From contig NZ_JACAOS010000019.1 in NCBI RefSeq assembly GCF_013386165.1, forward strand, positions 38,187-102,186: a stretch of DNA of 64,000 nucleotides. Direction: 5' to 3'. This DNA comes from Pseudomonas gingeri (GTDB lineage: Bacteria; Pseudomonadota; Gammaproteobacteria; Pseudomonadales; Pseudomonadaceae). Numbering within the stretch: position 1 is the stretch's first letter; the number at the start of each line of letters is the position of its first letter. The notes below the pieces were generated by a model that had not been told where the DNA came from, made no database searches, and was given only the letters and a program-made list of their open reading frames with translations. Shown here one piece after another: positions 1-8,941 of the stretch. A program made the position numbers and the translations under genes.

Positions 1-1262
1 GGTTTGTCGGGCTGGCGGTGCTGATCATCGGCTTTATCACCGCCCACGGCATCGCCCGGCGTTTCGGCGCGCCCATCGAAGCCCTGGCCGAGGCGGCGGA
101 TCATATCGGCCAAGGCAACTTCGACGTCACCCTGCCGATTTCCCCGGCGGCCGAGATGAACCTGCTGACCCGGCGCTTCGGCCTCATGGCCGAGGCCCTG
201 CGCCAGCATCAGGCAACCAACATCGACGAATTGCTCGCCGGCCAGCAACGTTTGCAGGCCGTGCTCGACAGCATCGACGACGGTCTGCTGATGATCGACC
301 GCGCAGGCCGCCTGGAGCACCTCAATCCGGTGGCGCAACGGCAATTGGGCTGGGACGGCGACCGCCTCGGCCAAGGCCTGGGCGAGGCCCTGAAACGGCC
401 CGAACTGGACGAACAACTGCAATTGATCCTGCGCGGGGCCAGCTTGGAGCGGGCACCGGAAGACCTCGAGATCGAGGTGGAAGGCGAGTCCCGCTTGCTG
501 ACCTACAGCCTGACCCCGGTCAGTCACACCGAGGGGCATATTCTCGGCGCGGTGATGGTCCTCCACGACGTCACCGAACAGCGCGCCTTCGAACGGGTAC
601 GCAGCGAGTTCGTCTTGCGAGCTTCCCACGAACTACGCACGCCGGTCACCGGCATGCACATGGCTTTCGGCCTGTTGCAGGAGCGCGTGCATTTCGACAG
701 TGAATCCCGGGAAGCCGACCTGTTGAACACGGTCAACGAAGAAATGCAGCGGCTGATGCAATTGATCAACGACCTGCTGAATTTCTCCCGTTACCAGAAC
801 GGCCTGCAGAAACTGACCCTGGTGCCCTGCGACATCGAATCACTGCTCCAAGCCTGCCGCCTGCGTTATGCCGAACAGGCCCTGACCCAGGGCATCGACC
901 TGCAGGTGGAGCTGCAGCCGCCCTTGCCGCGCCTGCCAGCCGATCAACCGCAACTGGAACGCGTGCTCGACAACCTGCTGGACAATGCCCTGCGCCACAC
1001 CGCCCGGGGCGGGCAGATTCGCTTGCAGGCACGGCGCCATGGCGAGCGGGTCATCATCAGTGTCGAGGACAACGGTGAGGGCATTGCCTACGGACAACAG
1101 GGACGGATCTTCGAACCCTTCGTCCAGGTTGGCCGCAAGAAAGGCGGCGCCGGCCTGGGCCTGGCCCTGTGCAAGGAGATCGTGCAGTTGCACAGCGGGC
1201 GCATGGGCGTGTATTCGCGGCCGGGGCAGGGCACGCAGTTCTACATGGCGCTGCCGCTCTAG
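1..1262 (+). CDS. kinB: Sensor histidine kinase KinB, 3' part (5' end outside window)
   Basis: Inner-membrane sensor kinase that partners the response regulator AlgB in control of alginate and virulence in pseudomonads. The reading frame is open from base 3, so the N-terminus (first membrane segment and periplasmic part) lies outside the window; what is visible starts in the second membrane segment. Order seen: end of TM2, HAMP (about residues 10-65 of the visible part), PAS (about 75-190), HisKA with H-box around SHELRTP, then the ATPase with N-box DNLLDNALRH, G1 DNGEGI and G2 GAGLGLAL. All catalytic motifs are intact. Naming rests on domain order and on the downstream neighbours (ampDh2, dgcH, dsbA, cytochromes), which are those of kinB in P. 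aeruginosa. Confidence 0.9.
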   Translation, partial: FVGLAVLIIGFITAHGIARRFGAPIEALAEAADHIGQGNFDVTLPISPAAEMNLLTRRFGLMAEALRQHQATNIDELLAGQQRLQAVLDSIDDGLLMIDRAGRLEHLNPVAQRQLGWDGDRLGQGLGEALKRPELDEQLQLILRGASLERAPEDLEIEVEGESRLLTYSLTPVSHTEGHILGAVMVLHDVTEQRAFERVRSEFVLRASHELRTPVTGMHMAFGLLQERVHFDSESREADLLNTVNEEMQRLMQLINDLLNFSRYQNGLQKLTLVPCDIESLLQACRLRYAEQALTQGIDLQVELQPPLPRLPADQPQLERVLDNLLDNALRHTARGGQIRLQARRHGERVIISVEDNGEGIAYGQQGRIFEPFVQVGRKKGGAGLGLALCKEIVQLHSGRMGVYSRPGQGTQFYMALPL

Positions 1263-1273
1263 GGCTTCAGGCC

Positions 1274-2887
1274 CTAGGCTTCGTCATCCAGGCGACGGGA
1301 AGCCAGGCGTCGACCGCGGGTGATCAATTCGACGAACTGCACCGCCGTCAACGCCTGGGCGAACAGCCAGCCCTGACCGTAATTCACGCCCTCGCTGCTG
1401 AGCAACAACGCCTGGTGCTCGTACTCGATGCCCTCGGCGATCACCCGTAGGTGCAACGCATGGGCCATGCGAATGATATGCGGCGCCACACCACTGCTGG
1501 CGGCGTCATGGCCCAGGGCATCGATAAAGGACTTGTCGATCTTCAGGCAGTCCACCGGCAAGGTCTGCAGGTAGGCCAGGCTGCAATAGCCGGTGCCGAA
1601 GTCGTCGATCAACACCTGATGGCCGACATTGCGCAGGGCCTGCAAATTGTCCCGGGCCACCACCACGTCGATCAGCCCGCGTTCGGTGACTTCGAAGGCA
1701 ATCTGCCGGGCACTGACCCGGTGCGCGTGCAACAGGTCGGCAATCACCTCACCGATGCGCGGCACCATCACATCGCAGGCCGCCAGGTTCACCGAGATGT
1801 ACAACTGCGGATTGGCCCGCAGCAGTTGACCCAGCTGGTCCAGCAGCCGTTGCAGGACAAAGTCGGTGATCTGGCGGATCTGCCCGGTGTTTTCCGCCAA
1901 GGGGATGAACAGGTCGGGGCTGGTCAGCGTGCCGTCCGGCCGGCGCCAGCGGATCAAGGCTTCGGCCCCCACGCAATGGCGACTGCCGAGGTCGAAAATC
2001 GGTTGATACAAGACCTGGAACTCACCGCGCCGCAACGCGCCTTGCAGTTCGCCGTTGAGTGACTGGCGCTGGCGAGCCAGTTGCAAGGTCAGGCCACCGA
2101 TGCAGAAAGCAATCAACAGGCTCACCGAGAGCAGCCACCACCACAGCGGGTCGATCGGCAACGACATGGCCGCCCGCGGCGCGACCATCACCAACTGGTA
2201 TTCCGGGGTGCGGGTGGGCATGCGATAGATCAATTCATTCGGCGTGATCACCAGCGCGTCGCGCGTTGTCGCTGACCAGCCGGGAGGCGGCCAGATCTGC
2301 GCCGGCCCCAGCACCGGGATCGCCCGTCGCCCCCGGTCGACCACCACCAGCAGGCTGGCCCCCGGCGGCAGCTCCACCACATCGCTCAAATGCCCACGGG
2401 AGGTAGACACACGGAAATGACCACGGCCCAGCATCAGCGCCGCCAGGTTGTCATTGGGTTGGGCCGAGGTATTGAGCCAATAGCTGTAGGTCGGTCCGCG
2501 GATATCCGCCACCCGCGAGGTGACGTGGGCATCCTGGCTGGGCCAGTTGGAACAGGACTGGGTCGCGTCTACATAGAAGGTTTCGTAGATAAAGCGGTAG
2601 TTGAAGCTCAACTGCTGCAAGGTGTCGATCATGGCCGGGCTACAGTCCCGCAAGGGCTGGGCCTCCAATTGGTCGAGCCCCTCGCGCAGTTGCCCGAACA
2701 ACTGTTCCAGGCGCTCCAGGAAACGTTGCCCCTGGGCATTCATCTGCTCGCTTTCGTGTTGCCTGACCTGGTGTATCACCACCCCCAGGCTACCGGCCAA
2801 CAACAAGGCGGCACTGAGCAGAGCCGCCAGCAATGCCAGTGACCAGGGACGATGGAACCAGGAGCGCAACGTCTGGCGAGCCGGCAT
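1274..2887 (-). CDS. CSS-motif EAL-domain c-di-GMP phosphodiesterase
   Basis: Predicted inner-membrane phosphodiesterase that linearises cyclic di-GMP. N-terminal membrane segment (about residues 15-40), a periplasmic CSS-motif sensor with the CSN triad near residue 110, a second membrane segment (about 240-265), then a C-terminal EAL domain (about 280-525). The EAL domain has the signature GAEALIRW, EVTERG, DDFGTGY, KIDKSFI and a late EGIE, so it looks active; there is no GGDEF domain. Periplasmic CSS sensors respond to disulfide state in characterised family members, and dsbA lies 4 kb away, but a link is only inference. I prefer the ATG at 2887 over a TTG one codon upstream because AGGA lies about 9 nt before it. 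Convergent with kinB, 12 bp apart. Confidence 0.9.
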   Translation of the reverse strand: MPARQTLRSWFHRPWSLALLAALLSAALLLAGSLGVVIHQVRQHESEQMNAQGQRFLERLEQLFGQLREGLDQLEAQPLRDCSPAMIDTLQQLSFNYRFIYETFYVDATQSCSNWPSQDAHVTSRVADIRGPTYSYWLNTSAQPNDNLAALMLGRGHFRVSTSRGHLSDVVELPPGASLLVVVDRGRRAIPVLGPAQIWPPPGWSATTRDALVITPNELIYRMPTRTPEYQLVMVAPRAAMSLPIDPLWWWLLSVSLLIAFCIGGLTLQLARQRQSLNGELQGALRRGEFQVLYQPIFDLGSRHCVGAEALIRWRRPDGTLTSPDLFIPLAENTGQIRQITDFVLQRLLDQLGQLLRANPQLYISVNLAACDVMVPRIGEVIADLLHAHRVSARQIAFEVTERGLIDVVVARDNLQALRNVGHQVLIDDFGTGYCSLAYLQTLPVDCLKIDKSFIDALGHDAASSGVAPHIIRMAHALHLRVIAEGIEYEHQALLLSSEGVNYGQGWLFAQALTAVQFVELITRGRRLASRRLDDEA

Positions 2888-2963
2888 CAACGAATATCCT
2901 AAGACTTACCAATGAGTTATAGCAACAGATTGGGAAGTCGGCGCTGACCGTCCGGCGGTGACG

Positions 2964-3743
2964 TTATTTTGACCGATTGAGCACCTGGAGGATCGCCGCA
3001 CTTTGCGCATCCGGCAGGCCGTCGAAGCGGGCCGGGCGGAAGTGCATCTGGAAGGCCGCCAGGACATGGCGCGTGGCAACATCCAGCTCACCGGTTTGCG
3101 GCGTGGTATAGCCCAAGAGCTGGAGCTGCTGCTGGAACCAGAGGGTGCTCGGCAGTTGCGCGGCGTAGGTTGCTTGCAACCGAGCGACCGCCTGCTCGTC
3201 GGGCCAGACACCCAGGCCTTCTGCCGCCAGGCGCTTCCAGGGCATCAGCGGTCCCGGGTCCTGCTTGCGCAGCGGCGCGATATCGCTGTGGCCGATCACA
3301 TTGCGTGGCTCGATGTGATTGCGTTTGACGATGTCCTTGAGCAACACCACCAACGCCTGGATCTGCGCTTCGCTGTAGGGATACCAGACGCGCCCGTCAG
3401 GAGTATCACGGAAACCCGGATTGACGATTTCGATGCCAATGGAGCTGGAGTTCAACCAGGTACGTCCCAACCACTCGCTTTCCCCGGCGTGCCAGGCGCG
3501 CTGGCTCTCGTCCACCAGCTTGTAGACGGTGGCACGATTGTCGTCGCCGATCAGGTAATGGCTGCTGACCTGGCCATGGGTCAGCAATCTCAGCGAGTTT
3601 TCCATGTTCGCCGAGGTGTAGTGCAGGATCACGAACTGCACGCGGTTGTCGTAGTTGACCGAAGGGTGGCTGGTGTCCATTCGCGGACCGCTGGCGCAGC
3701 CCGCCAGCAGCAGGATCGAGAGAAGCAGAGGGAGCAATTTCAT
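2964..3743 (-). CDS. ampDh2: N-acetylmuramoyl-L-alanine amidase, AmpDh2-like lipoprotein
   Basis: Zinc amidase that cleaves the lactyl-Ala bond of peptidoglycan or anhydromuropeptides in the periplasm. Start placed at the ATG at 3743 because it gives a textbook lipoprotein signal with lipobox LLLAGC; the longer open frame to 3803 adds a non-signal extension. Amidase_2 fold with the Zn/catalytic residues in ILHYTS, WHAGESEW and GHSDIAP...DPG, and a C-terminal putative peptidoglycan-binding region (about residues 185-255). Length 259 aa fits AmpDh2. Membrane-anchored AmpDh2 takes part in cell-wall recycling and AmpC regulation in P. aeruginosa; that role is carried over by homology and position downstream of kinB. 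Confidence 0.88.
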   Translation of the reverse strand: MKLLPLLLSILLLAGCASGPRMDTSHPSVNYDNRVQFVILHYTSANMENSLRLLTHGQVSSHYLIGDDNRATVYKLVDESQRAWHAGESEWLGRTWLNSSSIGIEIVNPGFRDTPDGRVWYPYSEAQIQALVVLLKDIVKRNHIEPRNVIGHSDIAPLRKQDPGPLMPWKRLAAEGLGVWPDEQAVARLQATYAAQLPSTLWFQQQLQLLGYTTPQTGELDVATRHVLAAFQMHFRPARFDGLPDAQSAAILQVLNRSK

Positions 3744-3832
3744 GGCGGCGGCAACAAGCAAAGACAGTATCGTCACAGCATAACGTACTGGCAGGCACAG
3801 CAACGGCCAAGCTCTGTTACCTGATGCAACCC

Positions 3833-6070
3833 TCAGCCTTGTTCGATGCGGTTACGCCCGGCATTCTTGGCCCGGTAAAGCGCCTCATCGGCTCTTTTCA
3901 ACGCATGGTCGCTACGCTCTCCGCTCCTGAACGCCGACAGGCCGACCGATACCGTAATCGTCACGCGCTCGCCCTTGAAGTGAAACGGGCAGGCCGCGAT
4001 GGCCGCGCGCAAGCCCTCGACCAACTTGAGCCCCGCCGTGACCGAGGTATTGGGCACCAGCAGGACAAACTCCTCGCCGCCGAAACGGGCAATGAAGTCG
4101 CCGGGGCGCAGGCGCTTGCGCAGCTCGCCGGCAATGATCTTCAACACCTTGTCGCCGGCCAGATGGCCGTAGTTGTCGTTGATCCGTTTGAAATGGTCGA
4201 GATCAAGCATGGCGATCAGCAGACTATTGCCCCGCTGCTGCCACTGCTCCATCTCCTGCTCCAGCCGCTCGCTCCAGGCCGCACGATTGGGCAGGCCAGT
4301 CAGCGGGTCGACCAGGGCTTTCTGGCGCTGCTCCTCAAGGTGATCACGATAGACCTGGGCCTCCTGCTCCATATGCGCCACCCGTTCGGCCAGGCTTTGC
4401 AGGCGCACGGCGACTTCCTGTTCGCGGATCGCACGTTGCTGCTGGTGCTGGTCCATGGTGCCCAGCAAGCCTTCGAGGCGGTTTTCCAGGATGTGCTTGA
4501 GGCTGTCCAGGTCCGCGGCGTCCTGCACGCTGCTTTGCAGACTATCGACATGCTCGCGCAATTGGCTGTGTAGTTCGTTCGCCGCCGTACGCCCTTCGGC
4601 GTGGCCAGCACTGGCCGCCTGCAGGTTGCTCTGGAATGACTCCAGGCGTTCGTTGAGTTGCTTGAGGTAGATCTGGAAGTCGTGTTGCCCGCTGTCGTTG
4701 ATCGCCAGCATCAACACCGCCAGGTCATCGAGGATCGGCAGCAGTTCGTACCAGTTCAGCCCATGTTCGAGGCGATGACGCATGGCTTCGGCATGGGCCT
4801 GGTGACGCTCGGGCAGGGTCAGGTCATTGAGCAGGCCCAACAACGTCGACTCGATATGTTCGGCCACCGAGCTGTAGGACGGCTCCGGGGATTCGGGCAA
4901 GGCAAACAGCACATCCGGCTCGGGGTATTCCGGGTCGACGGCGGCCAGCGCTTCGGCCATCACCGGCGGTAACGGCAGGCTGTCGATAAACACCGCAGGT
5001 GCGGGATGCAGCACTGGGACTAGCACTTCAGGCGGTGCGGCTGCCTCGACGACAGGCACAGGCACGACGTTGGGCTCGTTGGGCTCGGCCGCCGCAACCG
5101 GCGACGGCGGTTGGCCATCCGCGCTCGCCGGGGCCGCGGGCGGCGCTTCGAGCACCGGCTTGGCGACGGCTGCCGATGACTCCGGCGGTATAACCGACGG
5201 CACATAGGCCACCGCCTCGACCGGTTTGGCCGCGAGCACCGGCTCGGGCTCAGCCGCAGGTAGCAGCGGCGCTTCGGGCTCGACTGACACGACGGCCTCG
5301 ACCGGGGCCACAGGGGCGGGCGGCGCGGCGACAGTGGCAGTTACGGGCGCAGGTGCTGCGGATGCGGTGGGTGCAGCAGGTGCTGCGGGAGCAGGTGCAG
5401 GTGCAGGTGCAGGTGCAGGTGCAGGTGCAGGTGCAGGTGCAGCCTCCGACACCTCGACCTCGGGTTCACGCGCCACGGGTTCGGCAGCGTGGGCAGGAAT
5501 CTCCTGGGCCCCGGAGGGCTGACCCGGTGCTTCCGGCGCGTTTTCCTTGCCACCGAACAGCCGTTGCAACAGACCGGGGCGGCCCGGCTCGGCCGGATGC
5601 TCAAGCTGCGTCAACGCCTTGCCCTGCAGGCCACTGAGTTCGCTGAGCAGCAAGGGGATTTCCCGCACCTGACCGGCACGCCCCTCAAGCTGTTTGGCGA
5701 AGTTCTTCAGCGGCCGCCGGACTTCACGGGGCAGCGGCAAGGATTGCAGTTGGGTCACCAGCGCGCTCAACGCGGTGCTCACCTGTTCGGCACGGGTCTC
5801 ACGGCGCTGTTCGGAGTCAAGCACGGCCTTTTCCAGGCGGGGCAACAGGGCCGCCAGGGCTGCGTCCATATCGTCGCTGCGGACGATATCGCGCATTTCC
5901 TTCATGCACTGGTCAACTGCGCTGTCGGTGCCCTCGGCCGCCAGGGTACTGCGCACCAGCCCACGGCGAAGCAAGTCCAGGCGGGCGTCCCAACGACGCT
6001 CGAGCTTTTCCTGTTTTTCAATGCTTTTAAGGTATTTCTCTTTCCAGCGTTCGACTTCTTCGCTGCTCAT
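3833..6070 (-). CDS. dgcH: Diguanylate cyclase, DgcH-like, with long Pro-Ala linker
   Basis: Cytoplasmic GGDEF protein making cyclic di-GMP from two GTP. N-terminal helical region (residues 1-170), a Pro/Ala/Val-rich low-complexity linker (about 175-370) with a pure PA run, a helical/coiled-coil region (about 400-570), and a C-terminal GGDEF domain with active site GGEEF. The inhibitory I-site RPGD sits five residues before it, so product feedback is expected. No membrane segment is visible. The linker run is encoded by a perfect hexanucleotide repeat (see repeat entry), so length variation between strains is likely. P. aeruginosa DgcH holds the same position between ampDh2 and the endo/exonuclease gene; this copy is longer (745 aa) because of the linker. 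Confidence 0.88.
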   Translation of the reverse strand: MSSEEVERWKEKYLKSIEKQEKLERRWDARLDLLRRGLVRSTLAAEGTDSAVDQCMKEMRDIVRSDDMDAALAALLPRLEKAVLDSEQRRETRAEQVSTALSALVTQLQSLPLPREVRRPLKNFAKQLEGRAGQVREIPLLLSELSGLQGKALTQLEHPAEPGRPGLLQRLFGGKENAPEAPGQPSGAQEIPAHAAEPVAREPEVEVSEAAPAPAPAPAPAPAPAPAPAAPAAPTASAAPAPVTATVAAPPAPVAPVEAVVSVEPEAPLLPAAEPEPVLAAKPVEAVAYVPSVIPPESSAAVAKPVLEAPPAAPASADGQPPSPVAAAEPNEPNVVPVPVVEAAAPPEVLVPVLHPAPAVFIDSLPLPPVMAEALAAVDPEYPEPDVLFALPESPEPSYSSVAEHIESTLLGLLNDLTLPERHQAHAEAMRHRLEHGLNWYELLPILDDLAVLMLAINDSGQHDFQIYLKQLNERLESFQSNLQAASAGHAEGRTAANELHSQLREHVDSLQSSVQDAADLDSLKHILENRLEGLLGTMDQHQQQRAIREQEVAVRLQSLAERVAHMEQEAQVYRDHLEEQRQKALVDPLTGLPNRAAWSERLEQEMEQWQQRGNSLLIAMLDLDHFKRINDNYGHLAGDKVLKIIAGELRKRLRPGDFIARFGGEEFVLLVPNTSVTAGLKLVEGLRAAIAACPFHFKGERVTITVSVGLSAFRSGERSDHALKRADEALYRAKNAGRNRIEQG
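5391..5442. repeat. GCAGGT hexanucleotide microsatellite inside dgcH
   Basis: Eight full units plus four bases of GCAGGT, without interruption. On the coding (minus) strand the repeat encodes alternating Pro and Ala. Gain or loss of one unit adds or removes two residues and keeps the frame. Confidence 0.95.
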
Positions 6071-6087
6071 GCCGGCGTCCGCGAGAT

Positions 6088-6948
6088 TTAGCTACTCAAG
6101 GCCGGCAACGTATCAGAACCAATGGAGCCTGGCAGACGAATTTCGACGGCCACCGGCAAATGATCGGAAATGGGTTGGGCCAGCACCTCGACTCGCTCCA
6201 ACGTCAGGCTGGGGCTGAGCAGAATGTGGTCCAGGCAACGCTGCGGACGCCAACTGGGAAAAGTGGCCTCCACCTGCGGTGCGAGCAAGCCGAGATCGCG
6301 TAAAGGCGAGTGTAGCAGCAGGTCGCTGGCATGGGTGTTCATGTCGCCCATCAGGACCTGATGCCGAAAACCGCCGATCAATTCACGGATATAGGCCAGC
6401 TGGCGGGTACGGGTGCGCGCGCCCAAAGCCAGGTGCATCATCACCACCACCAAGGCCTCCGGCCCCTCGCCAAAACGCACGAGAATGGCCCCGCGACCAG
6501 CTGGCCCCGGCAATGGGTGATCTTCGATCGCCCAGGGCCGCAAACGGCTCAGCACCCCATTGCTGTGCTGGGCCAGGCGTCCGAGGTTGCGATTGAGTTG
6601 CTGGTACCAGTAGGGAAAGGCCCCGAGCTGGGCCAGGTGCTCGACCTGGTTGACGTAGCCTGAGCGCAGGCTGCCGCCATCGGCCTCTTGAAGCGCCACC
6701 AGGTCGAAATCGGCGAGCAGGCCGCCGATCTTCTGCAGGTTGTCCGCCCGCCCGGTGTGCGGCAACAGGTGTTGCCAGCCACGGGTCAGGTAATGTCGAT
6801 AGCGCTGGGTGCTGATGCCCACCTGGATATTGAAACTGAGCAGGCGCAAGCGGTTGTCCGCCGGCAGGCCGGTGCTCTCCAGGTGACGCTCGTTGACCTT
6901 GGGTTGATGCAGGCCAACGAGACGCTCCGCCCCCCAGTGCCCGATCAC
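6088..6948 (-). CDS. Endonuclease/exonuclease/phosphatase family protein
   Basis: Member of the EEP superfamily (DNase I/exonuclease III/inositol phosphatase fold). Typical motifs seen: LLSFNIQVG near residue 36, LQEADGG with the metal-binding Glu near 91, GDMNTHASD near 195 and SDHLPV near the C-terminus, so the catalytic set appears complete. Substrate unknown. No signal peptide or membrane segment. The GTG start at 6948 is supported by a TAAGG ribosome site 8 nt upstream that overlaps the stop codon of dsbA, which suggests the gene is translated with dsbA. The same gene follows dsbA in P. aeruginosa. Confidence 0.85.
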   Translation of the reverse strand: MIGHWGAERLVGLHQPKVNERHLESTGLPADNRLRLLSFNIQVGISTQRYRHYLTRGWQHLLPHTGRADNLQKIGGLLADFDLVALQEADGGSLRSGYVNQVEHLAQLGAFPYWYQQLNRNLGRLAQHSNGVLSRLRPWAIEDHPLPGPAGRGAILVRFGEGPEALVVVMMHLALGARTRTRQLAYIRELIGGFRHQVLMGDMNTHASDLLLHSPLRDLGLLAPQVEATFPSWRPQRCLDHILLSPSLTLERVEVLAQPISDHLPVAVEIRLPGSIGSDTLPALSS

Positions 6949-6958
6949 GGCGGCGGCC

Positions 6959-7603
6959 TTACTTGGCCGCCGTCGTGGCCGCTCGCTCTTTGGCGATCAA
7001 CTGGTCGGCGACATTCAGCGCGGCTTCCGGACCACCGGCGGTGCCGAGGTCGAAGCGGTATTTGCCATTGACGATCATGGTCGGTACGCCGGAAATGCCG
7101 TACTGCTCAGCCAAGTCCTTGGCCTTTTTCATCTGCCCCTTGATGGCGAACGAGTTGAAGGTATCGAGGAACTTCTGCTTGTCGACGCCCTGGGTGGCGA
7201 GGAAATCGGCCATTTCTTCAGGCTGGGTCATCTTGTGGGTTTTCTGCACTTCTTCGAACACCGCCTTGTGCACACGGGCTTCCACACCCATGGCTTCCAG
7301 GGTCAGGAACATTTGCCCATGGGCGTTCCACGGGCCGCCGAAAATGGCCGGAACACGCACGAAGTTCACGTCGCTGGGCAGCTTCTCGGCCCAAGGATTG
7401 ATGGTCGGTTCAAAGGCATAGCAATGCGGGCAGCCGTACCAGAAGAATTCGATCACTTCGATCTTGCCAGGGACTGAAACCTGTACTGGTTTTTCCAGCT
7501 CGACGTAGGTCTTGCCGGCCTCCAGCGGCACATCGGCGGCCTGGGCCGACATGCCGAACAGGCTGGCGGTGACGAGTGCGGCGCTGAGAATCAGATTACG
7601 CAT
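6959..7603 (-). CDS. dsbA: Thiol:disulfide interchange protein DsbA
   Basis: Periplasmic oxidase that introduces disulfide bonds into exported proteins and is reoxidised by DsbB. Start at ATG 7603, preceded by AGGAG and giving a clean signal peptide ending in MSAQA (cleavage near residue 22); the frame stays open further upstream but crosses a terminator. Thioredoxin fold with active site CPHC in FFWYGCPHCYAF and the cis-Pro loop SGVPTMIV near residue 170. 214 aa, normal for the family. Followed at once by the EEP gene. A rho-independent terminator lies between this gene and the upstream cytochrome c4 gene, so dsbA should have its own promoter. Confidence 0.95.
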   Translation of the reverse strand: MRNLILSAALVTASLFGMSAQAADVPLEAGKTYVELEKPVQVSVPGKIEVIEFFWYGCPHCYAFEPTINPWAEKLPSDVNFVRVPAIFGGPWNAHGQMFLTLEAMGVEARVHKAVFEEVQKTHKMTQPEEMADFLATQGVDKQKFLDTFNSFAIKGQMKKAKDLAEQYGISGVPTMIVNGKYRFDLGTAGGPEAALNVADQLIAKERAATTAAK

Positions 7604-7705
7604 GCTTTGCTCCTGGACATGGATAAGTCGCCTCAGACGCGACCTGTAACTCAGACAGACCGGGGCGGGCTCTAGTTCGGTAATTAGTGTAACGGCAGCG
7701 GCCAC

Positions 7706-7734
7706 AAAAAAGGGCGGCCAAGGCCACCCTTTTA
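7706..7734 (-). terminator. Rho-independent terminator after the cytochrome c4 gene
   Basis: On the minus strand AAAGGGTGGCC pairs with GGCCGCCCTTT across a two-base loop, and a T tract follows. It sits about 75 bp past the cytochrome c4 stop codon and upstream of dsbA. The A-rich other side suggests it may work in both directions. Confidence 0.8.
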
Positions 7735-7810
7735 TCGTTACAGCCATGGATTAATCGATCATTAACGTTGCCAAAGATGACAATCGCTCGACCCTCCGAC
7801 TGTCAGAGCC

Positions 7811-8416
7811 TCAGTGCAGGCCCTGTACGTAGCTGGAGACGGCTTCGATATCCTTGTTGCTCATCTTCGCGGCGATGCTCTGCATGATCTTGGTATCGCC
7901 GTCGTTGGTGCGGTTGCCTTCGCGGAAGTCGGTCAGCTGCTTGGCGACGTATTGCGCATGCTGGCCGCTCAGGTGCGGGAAACCGGCGGCGGCGTTGCCC
8001 GCGCCATTGGGCGAGTGGCAACCGATGCAGGACGGCATGCCCTGGTCGAGCTTGCCACCGCGGAACAACTCTTCACCGTGGGCCACGACCTTGGGATCGG
8101 CGGCGCCGACGCTGCCTTGCTGGCTGGAAAAGTAGGCGGCGATGTCAGACAGGTCCTGATCGCTCAGGTTGGTCAGCAGACCGGTCATTTCCAGTACCGT
8201 GCGCTTGCCGGACTTGATGTCCTGCATCTGCTTGGTCAGGTAGCGCTCGCCCTGGCCGGCGAGTTTCGGAAAGTTGGGGGCCATGCTGTTGCCGTCTGGC
8301 CCGTGGCAGGCTCCGCAGACGGCGGCCTTGGCCTGACCGGCCTTGGCATCGCCAGCGGCCTGGGCCAGGCCTGTGATCCCCAGGGTCAACAGCAGACTCA
8401 CGATCAGTTTGTTCAT
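7811..8416 (-). CDS. cc4: Di-heme cytochrome c4
   Basis: Periplasmic or membrane-associated di-heme cytochrome that carries electrons from the bc1 complex to terminal oxidases, chiefly cbb3 in pseudomonads. Signal peptide of 20 residues ending in GLAQA, then two tandem cytochrome c domains with heme motifs CGACHG (about residue 35) and CIGCHS (about 136); late Met residues can serve as axial ligands. 201 aa is normal. It lies 45 bp downstream of the cytochrome c5 gene in the same direction, likely one operon closed by the terminator at 7706-7734. Confidence 0.93.
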   Translation of the reverse strand: MNKLIVSLLLTLGITGLAQAAGDAKAGQAKAAVCGACHGPDGNSMAPNFPKLAGQGERYLTKQMQDIKSGKRTVLEMTGLLTNLSDQDLSDIAAYFSSQQGSVGAADPKVVAHGEELFRGGKLDQGMPSCIGCHSPNGAGNAAAGFPHLSGQHAQYVAKQLTDFREGNRTNDGDTKIMQSIAAKMSNKDIEAVSSYVQGLH

Positions 8417-8461
8417 CAGCTAATCCAACTACGGCTAAGGGTTAAGAGTTATGGACCGGGC

Positions 8462-8752
8462 TTACTCGCTCATCCACTGGATGATGCTTCGGTAATCCTC
8501 GGTACTGCAGTCCATGCACAAACCACGCGGCGGCATCGCCTTGAAACCCTGGGTCACGTGTTGCACCAACGTCTCCATACCTTGCGCCAATCTTGGCTTC
8601 CAGGCCGCCTGGTCACCCTTTTCAGGGGCCATCGGCAGCTGTCCGGCATGGCAGGCACCACAAACACGGTTGTACACGGCCTCCGGATCCTGTGTAGCCT
8701 GCGCGCTGTAAAGCGGCATCAAGAGTCCGGCGGCCAGCAGCCATTGGGTCAT
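8462..8752 (-). CDS. Cytochrome c5 family protein
   Basis: Small mono-heme periplasmic cytochrome, 96 aa. Start at ATG 8752 with AGAAGG upstream, giving a signal peptide ending near YSAQA; the open frame runs far upstream to 9100 but that part is antisense to engB. Heme motif CGACHAG after the signal, axial Met in AMPPRG, and a second Cys pair CMDC typical of c5. Probably acts with cytochrome c4 as electron donor to terminal oxidases. Divergent from engB. Confidence 0.88.
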   Translation of the reverse strand: MTQWLLAAGLLMPLYSAQATQDPEAVYNRVCGACHAGQLPMAPEKGDQAAWKPRLAQGMETLVQHVTQGFKAMPPRGLCMDCSTEDYRSIIQWMSE

Positions 8753-8863
8753 AAATGACCTTCTCAGGGTTGGGGACGTCCCACGTTCTAGTGCGCGGTC
8801 TAGGTCTATCGCCCCCATGGGCCTTATCCTGTGTATGGACAAAGCACACACAAAATCTGCGGC

Positions 8864-8869
8864 ATTATA
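8864..8869 (-). promoter_or_regulatory. Possible -10 element for the cytochrome c5/c4 operon
   Basis: A perfect TATAAT on the minus strand, 112 bp before the c5 start codon in the engB divergent region. The best -35 match at 17 bp spacing (TTTCCG) is poor, so this is tentative. The AT-rich block also offers TATACT on the plus strand toward engB. Confidence 0.35.
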
Positions 8870-8941
8870 TACTGGCGCTACTGAAACGGAAATGACACTG
8901 CTGCCGCGTCCATCCCCGGCACCGCCCATATCGGAAATCCC

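Noticed and set aside
5226..5522. Ala/Gly-rich ORF over the hexanucleotide repeat
   Set aside because: Arises from reading the Pro-Ala repeat of dgcH on the opposite strand.
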